From an uncultured Prochlorococcus sp. (GTDB lineage: Bacteria; Cyanobacteriota; Cyanobacteriia; PCC-6307; Cyanobiaceae): a stretch of DNA of 64,000 nucleotides. Below, piece after piece: positions 33,606 through 44,118 of this stretch. The stretch spans positions 1-64,000 of the forward strand of contig CACJNU010000005.1 of NCBI GenBank assembly GCA_902594875.1. The letters are read 5' to 3'. Every line of letters starts with the position of its first letter. Positions within the stretch are counted from its first letter, which is position 1. A program made the position numbers and the translations under genes. A model generated the notes under the pieces. The model saw only the letters and a list, made by a program, of their open reading frames with translations, was not told the origin of the DNA and ran no database searches.

Positions 33606-34292
33606 TTAATTATATTGAAATTTTGATGGTTCTTGCCAATTAGATAAAAAACCATTTTTCAACTCTGCTACTGCATCAGCATAAGTAAATTCTTCACAAC
33701 GATGAGTAATCCACAAAGCTGTTAAAGGTTTTTTATTGTTGCTGGTGAGATTTTTAATAGTTTTTAAAACTTTTAATTGACTGGTTTGATCAAGTAACGC
33801 TGTAGGCTCATCCAAAAGAATAAAATTTCTATTACTTATAAGAGCGCATGCAATAGTTAAGCGTTGTTTTTGTCCACCGCTTAAAGTATGAACTGGCCTT
33901 TTTTCAAAACCTGTCAATCCTACCTGATCTAGCACATATTCAATTTTTTTATTAATTTCATTTTGACTTATATTTTGATTTATATTAATCAGAAGTTCAC
34001 TCCTACAATTTGGCATCAATATTTGATGATCAGGATTTTGAAACACCATACCAATATTTGCATTTGAATCAATAACACCATTGTTAGGTTTGATTATTCC
34101 ATTAATTAATTTTAAAAGAGTACTTTTTCCGCTACCGTTTTTACCTACAACCATCCAAAATCCAGGTTTTTTTATTGAGAAGTTGCATTTAAAAATTAAA
34201 TTTTCTTTTTCTCCAGGATATGAAAAAGAAACATCTTTAAATTTAATATAAGGTATTTCATTTTCAAGGGAATCACGCATTAATTCTATCAA
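33606..34292 (-). CDS. ABC transporter ATP-binding protein (CbiO/ECF-like)
   Basis: GKNGSGKSTLLKLI, MVFQNPDHQ, LSGGQKQRLTIA, LLDEPTALLD. Confidence 0.92.
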   Translation of the reverse strand: MIELMRDSLENEIPYIKFKDVSFSYPGEKENLIFKCNFSIKKPGFWMVVGKNGSGKSTLLKLINGIIKPNNGVIDSNANIGMVFQNPDHQILMPNCRSELLININQNISQNEINKKIEYVLDQVGLTGFEKRPVHTLSGGQKQRLTIACALISNRNFILLDEPTALLDQTSQLKVLKTIKNLTSNNKKPLTALWITHRCEEFTYADAVAELKNGFLSNWQEPSKFQYN

Positions 34293-34567
34293 TCTATATT
34301 GAGAGAAAATCCTGGTCTTTTAGCTCCTCCTGCTACTGACGATTTTTCATATATCTGAACAGAAATGATTTCTTTTGCTCTTACAGAAATTAATTTATCT
34401 TGTACTTTGTCACATCTTAATTCGATCAGGTTTGATGTTTCTAAAGTTTCATTCATAGAGCTTTTTATCTTGTCATAAATTTGTTTAACATCATCAAATT
34501 CTTTCTTCTGAATTGAAAGTGGAAAAGGTGAATATCTCAGACTTAATTCCAACGAATACATGATCAT
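34289..34567 (-). CDS. Hypothetical protein (92 aa), coupled to ABC ATPase gene
   Basis: 4-nt overlap with downstream ATPase; no recognised domain. Confidence 0.65.
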   Translation of the reverse strand: MIMYSLELSLRYSPFPLSIQKKEFDDVKQIYDKIKSSMNETLETSNLIELRCDKVQDKLISVRAKEIISVQIYEKSSVAGGAKRPGFSLNID

Positions 34568-34713
34568 AATTAAAACTACCTTTTATACTACTAAATATTT
34601 TTCCGCAGGAAGTTATTTAAATTAAATTCTTTTGAGAAAATTATATAAAAGATCTTTAAATACAATTATCATGAGTATAGGAAATATTATTTTGCATTTT
34701 AAAAAATCATTTC

Positions 34714-35682
34714 ATGGAAATAGCAAATGATATAACTTCTCTAGTTGGAAATACCCCATTAGTTAAATTAAATCGAATCAGAAAGTATTTTGATTGTTAT
34801 CCAGAAATAATAGCCAAACTAGAAAGTTTCAATCCATCAGCATCCGTCAAGGATAGGATCGCTTATTCAATGTTGTCTAAAGCTGAAGAAGAGGGATTGA
34901 TAACGCCAGAGAAAACAACGTTAATTGAAGCAACTAGTGGGAATACTGGCATCGCATTAGCAATGGTTGCTGCAGCAAAAGGATATAAGTTGATATTAAC
35001 TATGCCGGATACGATGAGTATTGAGAGAAGGGCAATGTTGAGAGCATATGGAGCTGAATTACAACTAACACCAGGGAAAGATGGAATGAAAGGAGCTTTA
35101 GATTTAGCTAATGAGTTGTCTTCAACCATAGCAAATAGCTATCAATTTAATCAGTTTGAAAACTTTGCTAATCCAGATATTCATGAAAGAACAACAGCTA
35201 AAGAAATATGGTCCCAATCCAATAACAATTTAGATGGACTAGTTACAGGAGTAGGCACAGGAGGAACAATTACTGGTTGTGCACGTTTTTTGAAAAAAGT
35301 TAATCCAAATTGCAAAATTTATGCAGTAGAGCCCAAAAAAAGTGCTGTGATTTCCGGAGAAAAAGCAGGATCTCATTCAATTCAAGGAATTGGAGCGGGT
35401 TTCATACCGAAAGTACTTAATACTAAATTAATTGATGAAATTATAAAAATAGATGACGATGAAGCATTTTACTATGGGCGTTTATTAGCTCGATTGGAAG
35501 GTCTTTTATCTGGCATCAGCAGCGGCGCAGCTTTAGCTGCAACTATAAAAATCGGTAAAAGAAAAGAACTAATGAATAAAAGATTGATAGTTATTCTTCC
35601 TAGTTTTGGAGAAAGATATTTATCAACAGCAATGTTTGAATCTAATTCATCAATTCAAGCCAGAAAAGATGGTTATCTTTAA
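34714..35682 (+). CDS. cysK: Cysteine synthase A
   Basis: LVGNTPLVKLNRI, NPSASVKDRIA, EATSGNTGIALA, GVGTGGTITG. Confidence 0.96.
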   Translation: MEIANDITSLVGNTPLVKLNRIRKYFDCYPEIIAKLESFNPSASVKDRIAYSMLSKAEEEGLITPEKTTLIEATSGNTGIALAMVAAAKGYKLILTMPDTMSIERRAMLRAYGAELQLTPGKDGMKGALDLANELSSTIANSYQFNQFENFANPDIHERTTAKEIWSQSNNNLDGLVTGVGTGGTITGCARFLKKVNPNCKIYAVEPKKSAVISGEKAGSHSIQGIGAGFIPKVLNTKLIDEIIKIDDDEAFYYGRLLARLEGLLSGISSGAALAATIKIGKRKELMNKRLIVILPSFGERYLSTAMFESNSSIQARKDGYL

Positions 35683-35698
35683 TGCATAATTTATAAAC

Positions 35699-36376
35699 AT
35701 GAGAAAAAATTTATATGAAGAATTAGGCCTCAAAAAAAATGCAACCAAAAGTGAAATTAAATCTTCATATCGCTCTTTAGTTAAGCAACATCATCCTGAT
35801 GCAGGCGGTAAGAAAGAACGATTTCTTGCAATACAAAATGCCTGGGAAACTCTAAATGACCCTATCAAAAAGAAACAATACGATAGAAGTTTTCTCTCTT
35901 CCAGTTCATCAATTGATTCATTAAACGAAAATTGGGAAGAGAAATTTAATTCTAAAAAATATAATTCTTCAATTAAGGACAAAGAAGTTGAAACATGGAT
36001 TAAAGAAATTTATAGTCCGATAAATAGATTAATTAGTCAAATCATTAAACCTTTGAATAACGAAATAAAAAAACTATCTGCGGATCCATATGATGACCAA
36101 CTAATGGAAAATTTCTGCAGTTACATAATGCTTTCACAAAAGAAAATGGAAAAAGTAGAAAAAATTTATAAAAAAAAATTAGTTCCAAAGTCTATTTCAG
36201 CTTTAGGCCTCGATCTATATCATTGTTTTTCACAAGTTAAAGATGCGCTATCAGAATTTGATAGATATACACAAGGATACGTAGATAATTACCTATTTGA
36301 TGGCAAAGAAATGATCAAAGAAGCAAAAAGAATCCAATCAAAGATGTCTGCTGAGAAAAAAAATAAAAACTTTTAG
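35699..36376 (+). CDS. DnaJ-domain protein
   Basis: J-domain LYEELGLKKNATKSEIKSSYRSLVKQHHPDAGG (HPD motif). Confidence 0.92.
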   Translation: MRKNLYEELGLKKNATKSEIKSSYRSLVKQHHPDAGGKKERFLAIQNAWETLNDPIKKKQYDRSFLSSSSSIDSLNENWEEKFNSKKYNSSIKDKEVETWIKEIYSPINRLISQIIKPLNNEIKKLSADPYDDQLMENFCSYIMLSQKKMEKVEKIYKKKLVPKSISALGLDLYHCFSQVKDALSEFDRYTQGYVDNYLFDGKEMIKEAKRIQSKMSAEKKNKNF

Positions 36377-36387
36377 ATATAAAAATT

Positions 36388-36624
36388 TTATTGAGTATAT
36401 TCTTTAAGTTGATTTAATTTCAACCAAACATCGGGAACAGGTCTGCGCCATCGAACCTGAGCATATTCGTCTTTGAGTGAAAGAATCTCTCCAGGTCCTT
36501 CAAAGACATAATTAGGTAAATCATTATCACTGGCTTGCGCTTCGATACTTTTTATGTAATTTTCTCTATCGACAAAAACTAAGCTTCCTTTCTTGAGAGG
36601 TTTCTTTGGAATAGAATCTGTCAT
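36388..36624 (-). CDS. ndhO: NAD(P)H-quinone oxidoreductase subunit O
   Basis: LKKGSLVFVDRENYIKSIEAQASDNDLPNYVFEGPGEIL...VRWRRPVPDVWL, NdhO pattern. Confidence 0.92.
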   Translation of the reverse strand: MTDSIPKKPLKKGSLVFVDRENYIKSIEAQASDNDLPNYVFEGPGEILSLKDEYAQVRWRRPVPDVWLKLNQLKEYTQ

Positions 36625-36761
36625 AATAAATTCAAGAAAGATATTTGAGATTAATTATACAAAAACTTGTTTAAAAATTATTGAAAAAAAATTTATACCG
36701 GAATAATAATTACAAACGTCTTAAAAATTTAATAGCCTTAAATGATAAACATTAATATGAC

Positions 36762-37688
36762 ATGCGTCTTTTACTACTTGGCTGTACTGGATTTGTTGGG
36801 AAAGAATTAGTTCCAACACTACACAATGAAAATCACGAAATATACATTGTAAGTAGAAAACCAATTAGTAAATTAAAGGTTGATCTAGATTTCAATAAGT
36901 TTAATTTTTTTCAAATAGATTTATCAAAAGAAAAAAACTGGAATAACGAAAATTTTCTAAATATTTTAAGAGAGAGCGATGGAATTATTAACCTGATGGG
37001 AGAACCAATAGCAGAAAAAAAATGGACTTCTGAACAAAAACAGGAGATTGAAAATAGTCGTATTAACACCACAAAATTTATGATGAAGACCCTTAAAAAT
37101 TTTAAAATAAACCCAAAAGTCATTATAAATGGATCAGCGATAGGTTATTACGGTACAAGTTTATCTGGTGAATTTACTGAAAATAGTATGGGCGGAAAAG
37201 ACTTTTTAGCTAATCTTTGCAAAAAATGGGAAGTGGTCGCTGCTGAAAAACCATTTTTCTCAAGATTAGTTATTTTTCGAATTGGAATAGTTATAGAGGC
37301 AGATGGAGGAGCATTAGGGAAAATGCTCCCTATATTTAAAGTTGGATTAGGTGGACCAATTGGAGATGGTAAGCAATGGATGAGTTGGATTCATAGAACT
37401 GATTTATGTGGATTAATTACTCAAGCATTAGTTGATAAAAAGTATTCGGGAGTATTTAATGCTGTTGCTCCAAATCCAGTATTAATGAGAGAATTTTCTC
37501 AGATTTTAGGCAAATGTCTGAATAGACCTAATTTACTTCCTGTACCTGGAGCGGTTTTAAAAATTTTGTTAGGAGATGGAGCGAAAGTTGTTTTAGAAGG
37601 ACAAAAAGTAATTAGTAGTAAACTCAAAAATTATCCTTTTAAATATCCTCTTCTTGAGAAAGCAATTTACGCCTCAACCAAGAATTAA
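36762..37688 (+). CDS. TIGR01777-family NAD-dependent epimerase (SulA-like)
   Basis: LLLGCTGFVGKELVPTL, GSAIGYYG, IGIVIEADGGALGKMLPIFKVGLGGPIGDGKQWMSWIH. Confidence 0.92.
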   Translation: MRLLLLGCTGFVGKELVPTLHNENHEIYIVSRKPISKLKVDLDFNKFNFFQIDLSKEKNWNNENFLNILRESDGIINLMGEPIAEKKWTSEQKQEIENSRINTTKFMMKTLKNFKINPKVIINGSAIGYYGTSLSGEFTENSMGGKDFLANLCKKWEVVAAEKPFFSRLVIFRIGIVIEADGGALGKMLPIFKVGLGGPIGDGKQWMSWIHRTDLCGLITQALVDKKYSGVFNAVAPNPVLMREFSQILGKCLNRPNLLPVPGAVLKILLGDGAKVVLEGQKVISSKLKNYPFKYPLLEKAIYASTKN

Positions 37689-37908
37689 TACCGTTTACTA
37701 ATGCACCAATAATAAGAATTGTTATCAATGGAACTACAACAGGATTCCAAACTATCTGAATAAAATTAATAAAAATAAATATGCCATTTAATTGCATGAT
37801 GATTGCAAAAATAAAAAATATTGCAAAAAAAATGACTATAAATAAATTTATTAATAACAAATTATCAATAAATTGTTTTAACTTTTTATGATTATTCTCC
37901 TTAGTCAT
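37639..37908 (-). CDS. Small hydrophobic membrane protein, hypothetical
   Basis: 89 aa with two or more predicted TM stretches; 50-nt tail-to-tail overlap with the epimerase gene. Confidence 0.6.
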   Translation of the reverse strand: MTKENNHKKLKQFIDNLLLINLFIVIFFAIFFIFAIIMQLNGIFIFINFIQIVWNPVVVPLITILIIGALVNGINSWLRRKLLSQEEDI

Positions 37909-39103
37909 TTTTTATAACAATATTCATATCATCAACCATCTTAAGACAAACTTTGTTTTCACCCAGTCTTTTTTTAGCATTTTCATTACATGAGATCATA
38001 AACTTTTTATTTAGCTGTATAAGGTATATTATTTTTATGATCAATTTAATTGTCTGATTGATTTGATCATTCTTATCTTTATAATTAGTGGCACAAAAAA
38101 CATATTTTCCAAGCAAACGTCTTTGCGCTTCTGCAAAAGTTTTTGTGAATTGTGGACCTTTACCTTCAATTTGGATAACTGGTTTTCCTAATCCAATTGC
38201 TTGCTCTGCTGCTGTTCCTGCCATGCTGATACAACATCTACTTTTCAATAATATTTTGTCAAAATTGTTCCAATATATATTCACTTCTAGAAATCTATAT
38301 TTGAATTTCAAAAGATTATTATCTTTTATATTTTCTATTTTTAACCATCCTCTTTTTAGCAATATCTCCTTTATTTTTAATGAAGATAGAGCATTAACTA
38401 TTGCAAAATTAAACTGAATTTTTTGAAAATATCTTAAATCTGATAATGCCTCTAATACCTCTAAAATAAAAACAAAATTATCTAAAATCTCAGGGAATCT
38501 ACTTCCTGGGAATAATCCAATACTAAATTTAGCTTTATTTAATTCTTTGTTTCTAGGAAAAAACTTATCCATAAAGGGGTTGCCTAAAAAAGACACTTTC
38601 TTTTTTAATTGCAATGTTAAATCATTAGCTGTAAGGGAATCTCTCGTATATATTTTTTTTGCTTTTTGTGAGAGCAAGAAAAATTTAGAAGGCCATGGTA
38701 ATTTCAACTTCCCTTCATAATGGCTGGAATAAGCAACTAGATATATAAAAAAATCTTTCTTACAAAACCATGCAAAAAAAACTGGCACAATATCTCCAAC
38801 TACAAAAAAATAATCATATTTTTTTCTTATTTTAAAAGTTAAATATAATCTTTTTAAAAGATAAAATATTTCTCCTCCAAATATCTCAGTAAGTCTTCCC
38901 TTAAAGGAATTATAGCCAATTCCTCCAGTTCTAAATTCTTTAGTTTTACCGATAATCTTAATTTTTTCTTTTTCGTAATGGTTTCCCATACCAACAATTG
39001 GCAAAGCATGAACAGAATAACCACTTTTTACGAATTGTTTAGCTATTAAACTGCCAGATAGATCTTCTCCATGCCCATTACTTAATATTAAAATCTTAAA
39101 CAA
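37901..39103 (-). CDS. Lipid-A-disaccharide synthase-related protein
   Basis: ILILSNGHGEDLSGSLIAKQFVKSGYSVHALPIVGMG; GTAAEQAIGLGKPVIQIEGKGPQFT. Confidence 0.78.
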   Translation of the reverse strand: MFKILILSNGHGEDLSGSLIAKQFVKSGYSVHALPIVGMGNHYEKEKIKIIGKTKEFRTGGIGYNSFKGRLTEIFGGEIFYLLKRLYLTFKIRKKYDYFFVVGDIVPVFFAWFCKKDFFIYLVAYSSHYEGKLKLPWPSKFFLLSQKAKKIYTRDSLTANDLTLQLKKKVSFLGNPFMDKFFPRNKELNKAKFSIGLFPGSRFPEILDNFVFILEVLEALSDLRYFQKIQFNFAIVNALSSLKIKEILLKRGWLKIENIKDNNLLKFKYRFLEVNIYWNNFDKILLKSRCCISMAGTAAEQAIGLGKPVIQIEGKGPQFTKTFAEAQRRLLGKYVFCATNYKDKNDQINQTIKLIIKIIYLIQLNKKFMISCNENAKKRLGENKVCLKMVDDMNIVIKND

Positions 39104-39104
39104 T

Positions 39105-39533
39105 TTAAAATTCCAACCATTTTTTTACTTTGGTTAACTCAGGCCAATCTGGATATCTACTTAAGCCGTCTTCAACAGATTCTTTCAACTCACTTTTCAC
39201 ATCTGGCATCATCATAGACATTTTTTTTATTAACTCGATATGATCCCTAACACCTTTATTATTAGTAGCCAAAAGAGCTAAGGACAAATTCATTCTTGCT
39301 TGTGGATCTTGCTGATTTAATCGAACAGCTTGTCTAGCAGCTGACAAAGCTTCTTCATTATTTTTCAAAAGTAATTGAAGCCACGATAAACAAGTCCAAG
39401 CAGCAAAATGATTTGGAATTTGCTGTATAATTTTTTGAAAATCTTCAACAATTGGAATTAAATCTTGCCCTGCTTTGTATCTTGATAAAGCTGCATTAAA
39501 ATCCTCTTCGATGGGATTAATTTCGTTATTCAT
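39105..39533 (-). CDS. TPR-repeat protein
   Basis: NHFAAWTCLSWLQLLLKNNEEALSAARQAVRLNQQDPQARMNLSLAL. Confidence 0.8.
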   Translation of the reverse strand: MNNEINPIEEDFNAALSRYKAGQDLIPIVEDFQKIIQQIPNHFAAWTCLSWLQLLLKNNEEALSAARQAVRLNQQDPQARMNLSLALLATNNKGVRDHIELIKKMSMMMPDVKSELKESVEDGLSRYPDWPELTKVKKWLEF

Positions 39534-39539
39534 TATTTA

Positions 39540-39932
39540 TTAAACTGCAAAAGAACTTCCACAACCGCAAGTTTGAGAAGCATTGGGATTTACAAAATTA
39601 AAGCCACCTCCAATTAATTCCTTACTAAAATCTAACTGCATTCCATAAATATATAAAAGACTTTTAGGATCACAAACAACTTGAAAGCTTTGATCAACTT
39701 TTAATGAATAATCATAAACTTTATCATCGGGATTTATTTCATCAGTTCCTATAAAATCCATCGTATAACTCATCCCACTACAACCGCCAGATCTTACTCC
39801 TACCCTTAGTGCTTTTTTATCACTTTGGCCCTTCAATAAATTTGAAATTTGTTCGATAGCATCATTTGTAATTAAGATACCTTTGCCATCATCAGAATTT
39901 TTAATTTCCTGTTTAACTACTACATTTTCCAT
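39540..39932 (-). CDS. Iron-sulfur cluster assembly A-type protein (IscA/SufA)
   Basis: LRVGVRSGGCSGMSYTMDF and CGCGSSF; start set to MENVVVKQE (alternative upstream ATG at 39956). Confidence 0.92.
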   Translation of the reverse strand: MENVVVKQEIKNSDDGKGILITNDAIEQISNLLKGQSDKKALRVGVRSGGCSGMSYTMDFIGTDEINPDDKVYDYSLKVDQSFQVVCDPKSLLYIYGMQLDFSKELIGGGFNFVNPNASQTCGCGSSFAV

Positions 39933-40031
39933 AAACAAAGGATTTCTACTATTCATAATATAAAAACTTAATCGATAGGATGCATAGAACAAACGTTATC
40001 CAAACTTGATTTGTTATAATTTTAAGAAAAA

Positions 40032-41486
40032 GTGAAAATTGCAATAGTCGGTTCTGGATTAGCTGGTCTTACAGCAGCAGTCAATTTAGTTGATGAAGGT
40101 CACGAAGTAGAAATTTATGAGAGCAGGTCATTTTGGGGAGGTAAAGTTGGGAGTTGGGAAGATAAGGATGGGAACCACATAGAAATGGGTTTACATGTAT
40201 TTTTTTACAATTATGCAAATCTTTTTAAATTAATGAAAAAAGTGGGGGCTTTAGACAACTTACTCCCTAAAGACCATACTCATCTATTTATCAATAATGG
40301 CGGCAATTTAAAATCTTTAGACTTCAGATTCCCTTTAGGTGCTCCATTCAACGGACTTAAAGCTTTTTTTACTACTGAACAACTCACTTGGGTAGATAAA
40401 TTCAGAAATGCCTTAGCTTTAGGGACAAGCCCAATAGTTAGAGGATTGATAGACTATGAAGGCGCAATGAAAATAATTAGAGATCTAGATAAAATTAGTT
40501 TTAAAGAATGGTTTTTAAACCATGGCGGAAGTGAAAAAAGCTTAGAAAGAATGTGGGATCCTATCGCATATGCTTTAGGTTTTATTAATTGCAAAGATAT
40601 TTCAGCAAGATGCATGCTAACTATATTTATGATGTTTGCTTCAAAAACAGAAGCCTCAAAACTTAATCTTTTAAAAGGTTCTCCGCATAAGTGGTTAACT
40701 CAACCTATTGTCGACTACATCACAAACAAAGGAGCAAAAATACATCTTAACCATAAGGTAGACGAAATAATTTATGAAAAGGCATCTTCCTCTTATTCAG
40801 TAAATCAATTAAAAATATCTTCTCCTGAAGGAATTAAGGCAGTGTTTGCAGATAAATTTCTAGCTGCCTGTGATGTTCCTGGAATAAAAAAAATAATTCC
40901 AAAAGAATGGTATCAATTTAAAGAATTTGAAGGTTTAAAAAAACTTAGAGCTGTAGCTGTTGCCACAATCCAACTAAGATATGACGGTTGGGTTACTGAA
41001 TTACAAAAAGATAATACTGGAAATGAACCAATTGGACTAGATAACCTTCTTTATTCTGCTGATGCCTCTTTCAGTTGTTTTGCTGATTTAGCACTGGCAA
41101 GTCCAGCAGACTATAGAAAAAAAGATATGGGATCACTTCTCCAATGTGTTTTAACTCCTGGCGATAGATGGATGGGAAGATCCACAGAAAGAATTACAAA
41201 AGAAATAGATAAAGAAGTTCGCCGTCTATTTCCATCTTCAAAAAATCTTAAATTGCTTTGGAGTAACGTAGTACAAATTCCACAATCACTTTATAGAGAA
41301 GCTCCCGGTATGGAACCTTTCAGACCCGATCAAAAAACATCTATATCTAATTTCTTCATGGCTGGTAGTTATACAAAACAAGATTATATAGATTCTATGG
41401 AGGGAGCTACAATGAGTGGTCATTTAGCTGCCGCCGCAATTTTAGAGAAGAAAGCCGAATTAGCAAAAAATCTTGCAGTAAGTTAA
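40032..41486 (+). CDS. zds: Zeta-carotene desaturase
   Basis: [66 protein letters not shown] start. Confidence 0.95.
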   Translation: MKIAIVGSGLAGLTAAVNLVDEGHEVEIYESRSFWGGKVGSWEDKDGNHIEMGLHVFFYNYANLFKLMKKVGALDNLLPKDHTHLFINNGGNLKSLDFRFPLGAPFNGLKAFFTTEQLTWVDKFRNALALGTSPIVRGLIDYEGAMKIIRDLDKISFKEWFLNHGGSEKSLERMWDPIAYALGFINCKDISARCMLTIFMMFASKTEASKLNLLKGSPHKWLTQPIVDYITNKGAKIHLNHKVDEIIYEKASSSYSVNQLKISSPEGIKAVFADKFLAACDVPGIKKIIPKEWYQFKEFEGLKKLRAVAVATIQLRYDGWVTELQKDNTGNEPIGLDNLLYSADASFSCFADLALASPADYRKKDMGSLLQCVLTPGDRWMGRSTERITKEIDKEVRRLFPSSKNLKLLWSNVVQIPQSLYREAPGMEPFRPDQKTSISNFFMAGSYTKQDYIDSMEGATMSGHLAAAAILEKKAELAKNLAVS

Positions 41487-41489
41487 TTA

Positions 41490-41960
41490 ATGGGTACTTG
41501 GCTAAAACATGACGTAATAACAGTAGTTAATGCGCCTCTTGAAAATGTATGGGACACATGGAGCGATTTAGACTCAATGTCACTTTGGATGAGCTGGATT
41601 GAATCTGTAAAAACAGTTGACGAAGAAACTAATACGTTACCAGATTTAACAGAATGGACTTTAGCTGCTAATGGCTTTAGGTTTAAATGGAAAGCTCAAA
41701 TTACAGAAAGGGTTGAAAAAAGCAAACTTAAATGGAAATCAATAGGAGGTTTACCAACTGAAGGATCAGTAGTTTTCGAAAGTAAAACTGATCAAATCAC
41801 AACAGTAAATTTAGCAATAACTTATGAACTACCAAAAATGATTGCTCGGTTTATGGAAGAAAATATTTTAGGAAAAATGGTTACAAACGAATTGCAGGCC
41901 AATATTGATAGGTTCAAAGATTTAGTTGAAAAGAACTATACAAAAAATTTTTCTAATTAA
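41490..41960 (+). CDS. SRPBCC (START/polyketide cyclase-like) protein
   Basis: APLENVWDTWSDLDSMSLWMSWIESV...; immediately follows zds. Confidence 0.85.
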   Translation: MGTWLKHDVITVVNAPLENVWDTWSDLDSMSLWMSWIESVKTVDEETNTLPDLTEWTLAANGFRFKWKAQITERVEKSKLKWKSIGGLPTEGSVVFESKTDQITTVNLAITYELPKMIARFMEENILGKMVTNELQANIDRFKDLVEKNYTKNFSN

Positions 41961-42765
41961 AAATATTAATTGCTACATCTAGTAGTCCTTCAAAAGTATA
42001 TTTTTGTGCCTGACAATCAACTCTTCCAAAAATCCTATTACATATTTTTGTTGTCTGAGGTCCAATAGTTAATAACTTAATTTGATCAAAATATTCTAAC
42101 CATTGTTTACCAAGGTTTTTTTCTAGTAAAAAAGCAGCATTTACAACGGTTTTACCGCTTGAGAACATAATTGCATCGACTTTTCGATTAGAAATAATAT
42201 CAATTGTTTCTTCCGGTATTGAGTCAGGACATCTAGTTTCATATGCAGCAACCTCAAATACACGAGAACCAGCCTTTCTAAATTGATCTGCTATTAAATC
42301 CCTACCACCTGTTTGAACTCTTGGTACAAAAACTCGAAGTCCATAACCAGATACTGGGAAATTATCAATTAAACTTTCAGCAACAAATTCTGGAGGTATG
42401 AAATCAGCCTTAATCCCAAAATCATCAAGAGTTCTTGAGGTTTTTTCTCCGACTACGGCAATTTTTGTTTTTTTAGAACATTCTTTTAATGAACTATTAA
42501 AGTATTTAAGTCTTTTATCGACAAATTTGATCCCATTACTACTGGAAAAAATAATCCAATGAAAATCATTTATTTGATTTAATGCTTCATCAAGAGGATT
42601 CAAATCATCAGGATCAGCAATGCTTAATGCAGGTAAATCAAATACATTAGCGCCCTTGCTTATGAATATCTTTTTTATATCCAATATCCCTTCTTTTGAT
42701 CGAGTAATAATTATATTTCTTTGATCAAGGGGTAGATCAACTTTTGGCATCCTTGTCCTCAACAT
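41953..42765 (-). CDS. hemD: Uroporphyrinogen-III synthase
   Basis: HemD fold motifs (IIITRSKEG, WIIFSSSNGIKF, VVGEKTSRTLDDFGI, AIMFSSGKTV). Confidence 0.88.
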   Translation of the reverse strand: MLRTRMPKVDLPLDQRNIIITRSKEGILDIKKIFISKGANVFDLPALSIADPDDLNPLDEALNQINDFHWIIFSSSNGIKFVDKRLKYFNSSLKECSKKTKIAVVGEKTSRTLDDFGIKADFIPPEFVAESLIDNFPVSGYGLRVFVPRVQTGGRDLIADQFRKAGSRVFEVAAYETRCPDSIPEETIDIISNRKVDAIMFSSGKTVVNAAFLLEKNLGKQWLEYFDQIKLLTIGPQTTKICNRIFGRVDCQAQKYTFEGLLDVAINIFN

Positions 42766-43129
42766 TATGATTTTGATTTTTATTTTTTAATTCATCGAGA
42801 AGTTTCAAGACTGATAATCCTTTATCAAGAACAACATCGTCTTTAAAAATTATCTCTGGAACTCTTCTCATCTCAATTCTTTTTCCTAAACTATGCCTTA
42901 TAGAGCTTTTAGCAGTATTCAAGTTTGATACAATTTCTTTCCTCACTTTCTCTTGAGCAGTTGAAGTTATATAAATTTTACAGTGTTGCAAATCACCTGA
43001 TAAATCAATCTTAGAAATATTGACGAAATGATCTCTAATAAGATCATTTTCTAAATCATTCTGCAAAATAAGGGTTATTTCTTTCTTCAAAAGAGAAGAA
43101 ACTTTTGCAAGACGGTAATTATTTGGCAT
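42737..43129 (-). CDS. rbfA: Ribosome-binding factor A
   Basis: RLAKVSSLLKKEITLILQ...SSIRHSLGKRIEMRRVPEIIFKDD. Confidence 0.93.
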   Translation of the reverse strand: MPNNYRLAKVSSLLKKEITLILQNDLENDLIRDHFVNISKIDLSGDLQHCKIYITSTAQEKVRKEIVSNLNTAKSSIRHSLGKRIEMRRVPEIIFKDDVVLDKGLSVLKLLDELKNKNQNHNVEDKDAKS

Positions 43130-43347
43130 TATGGTTGTAAATTTATTGGGTTTGTCATCGCTTGCAAGACAAAATAAACAGTTATGAAAGCACTTAAAAC
43201 AGAAGATATCAAACCTACTATTGTGAGTGGATTTGATCTATTCTTGAATAAAGGTTCAAGCAAAGCAACAAGTCCTCCAACAATGATAGATATCAAATAC
43301 TTTGGATATCTCGCAACATTAGAGAAAAATTCGCCCATCAGCTCCAC
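43129..43347 (-). CDS. DUF751-like small membrane protein
   Basis: 72 aa, FFSNVARYPKYLISIIVGGLVALLEPLFKNRSNPLT; next to rbfA. Confidence 0.75.
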   Translation of the reverse strand: MELMGEFFSNVARYPKYLISIIVGGLVALLEPLFKNRSNPLTIVGLISSVLSAFITVYFVLQAMTNPINLQP

Positions 43348-43392
43348 AAATAGATTACTTTTTTAGCTAAGTTTTAACAAACATTAAACAGC

Positions 43393-44118
43393 ATGATTAC
43401 ATTATATCAATTTAGGCATAGTGCTTTTTGTTTAAAAACAAGAATGGCCCTGCATGCAAAAAAACTACAATATCGAGTTGAAGAAGTAACACCTGGAATA
43501 GGCCAATTTGAAATCTTTAAATTATCAGGTCAAAAACAAGTACCTGTAATAGTCGATAGTAATGATCAAGTTATTAATGACTCTTCAACTATTTGCGAAT
43601 ATATAGATAAAAAAAATGAAAACAATCCACTTTTTCCGGAGGATCCAATATTATTTGCACAATGCAAACTAATTGAAGACTGGGCAGATACTACAATGGC
43701 TACAACTTGCAGAAAAGCTTTAATAAAATCTGCAATAGAAAATCCACAGCTAAGAACTGCATTACTTCCAGATGAAATACCTTCTTCAGTTAAAAGTATT
43801 GTTGATAAATTACCTTTTGAAAATCTTAGTAAAATTTCTAATGTAGTTTTGTCTAATAAAGATAATTTAGAACTCCAAAAATTACTGGAAGCTTTATCAA
43901 AATCCTTGATCAACAAGAAATATTTAGTTGGAGATAATTTATCAATTGCAGATATTTCAATTGCTGCTCAATTATCCCTTATTAAATTTCCAAAGTCTGC
44001 AGGACCAATTCTTTCAGGAGAGGGGAGCCAAGAATACATAAACAACCCCTATTTAGAAAATCTTTTCATTTGGAGGAACAACTTAGAAGAATATCTTTTT
44101 AGTGCTAGCTCTCAATAA
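43393..44118 (+). CDS. Glutathione S-transferase family protein
   Basis: LYQFRHSAFCLKTRMALHAKKLQYRVEEV, QKQVPVIVDSNDQVINDSSTICEYID. Confidence 0.92.
   Translation: MITLYQFRHSAFCLKTRMALHAKKLQYRVEEVTPGIGQFEIFKLSGQKQVPVIVDSNDQVINDSSTICEYIDKKNENNPLFPEDPILFAQCKLIEDWADTTMATTCRKALIKSAIENPQLRTALLPDEIPSSVKSIVDKLPFENLSKISNVVLSNKDNLELQKLLEALSKSLINKKYLVGDNLSIADISIAAQLSLIKFPKSAGPILSGEGSQEYINNPYLENLFIWRNNLEEYLFSASSQ

Noticed and set aside
38088-38417. 109 aa + ORF inside the LpxB-like gene
   Set aside because: Antisense shadow ORF.
43566-43916. 116 aa minus ORF inside the GST gene
   Set aside because: Antisense to a well-recognised GST-family gene.
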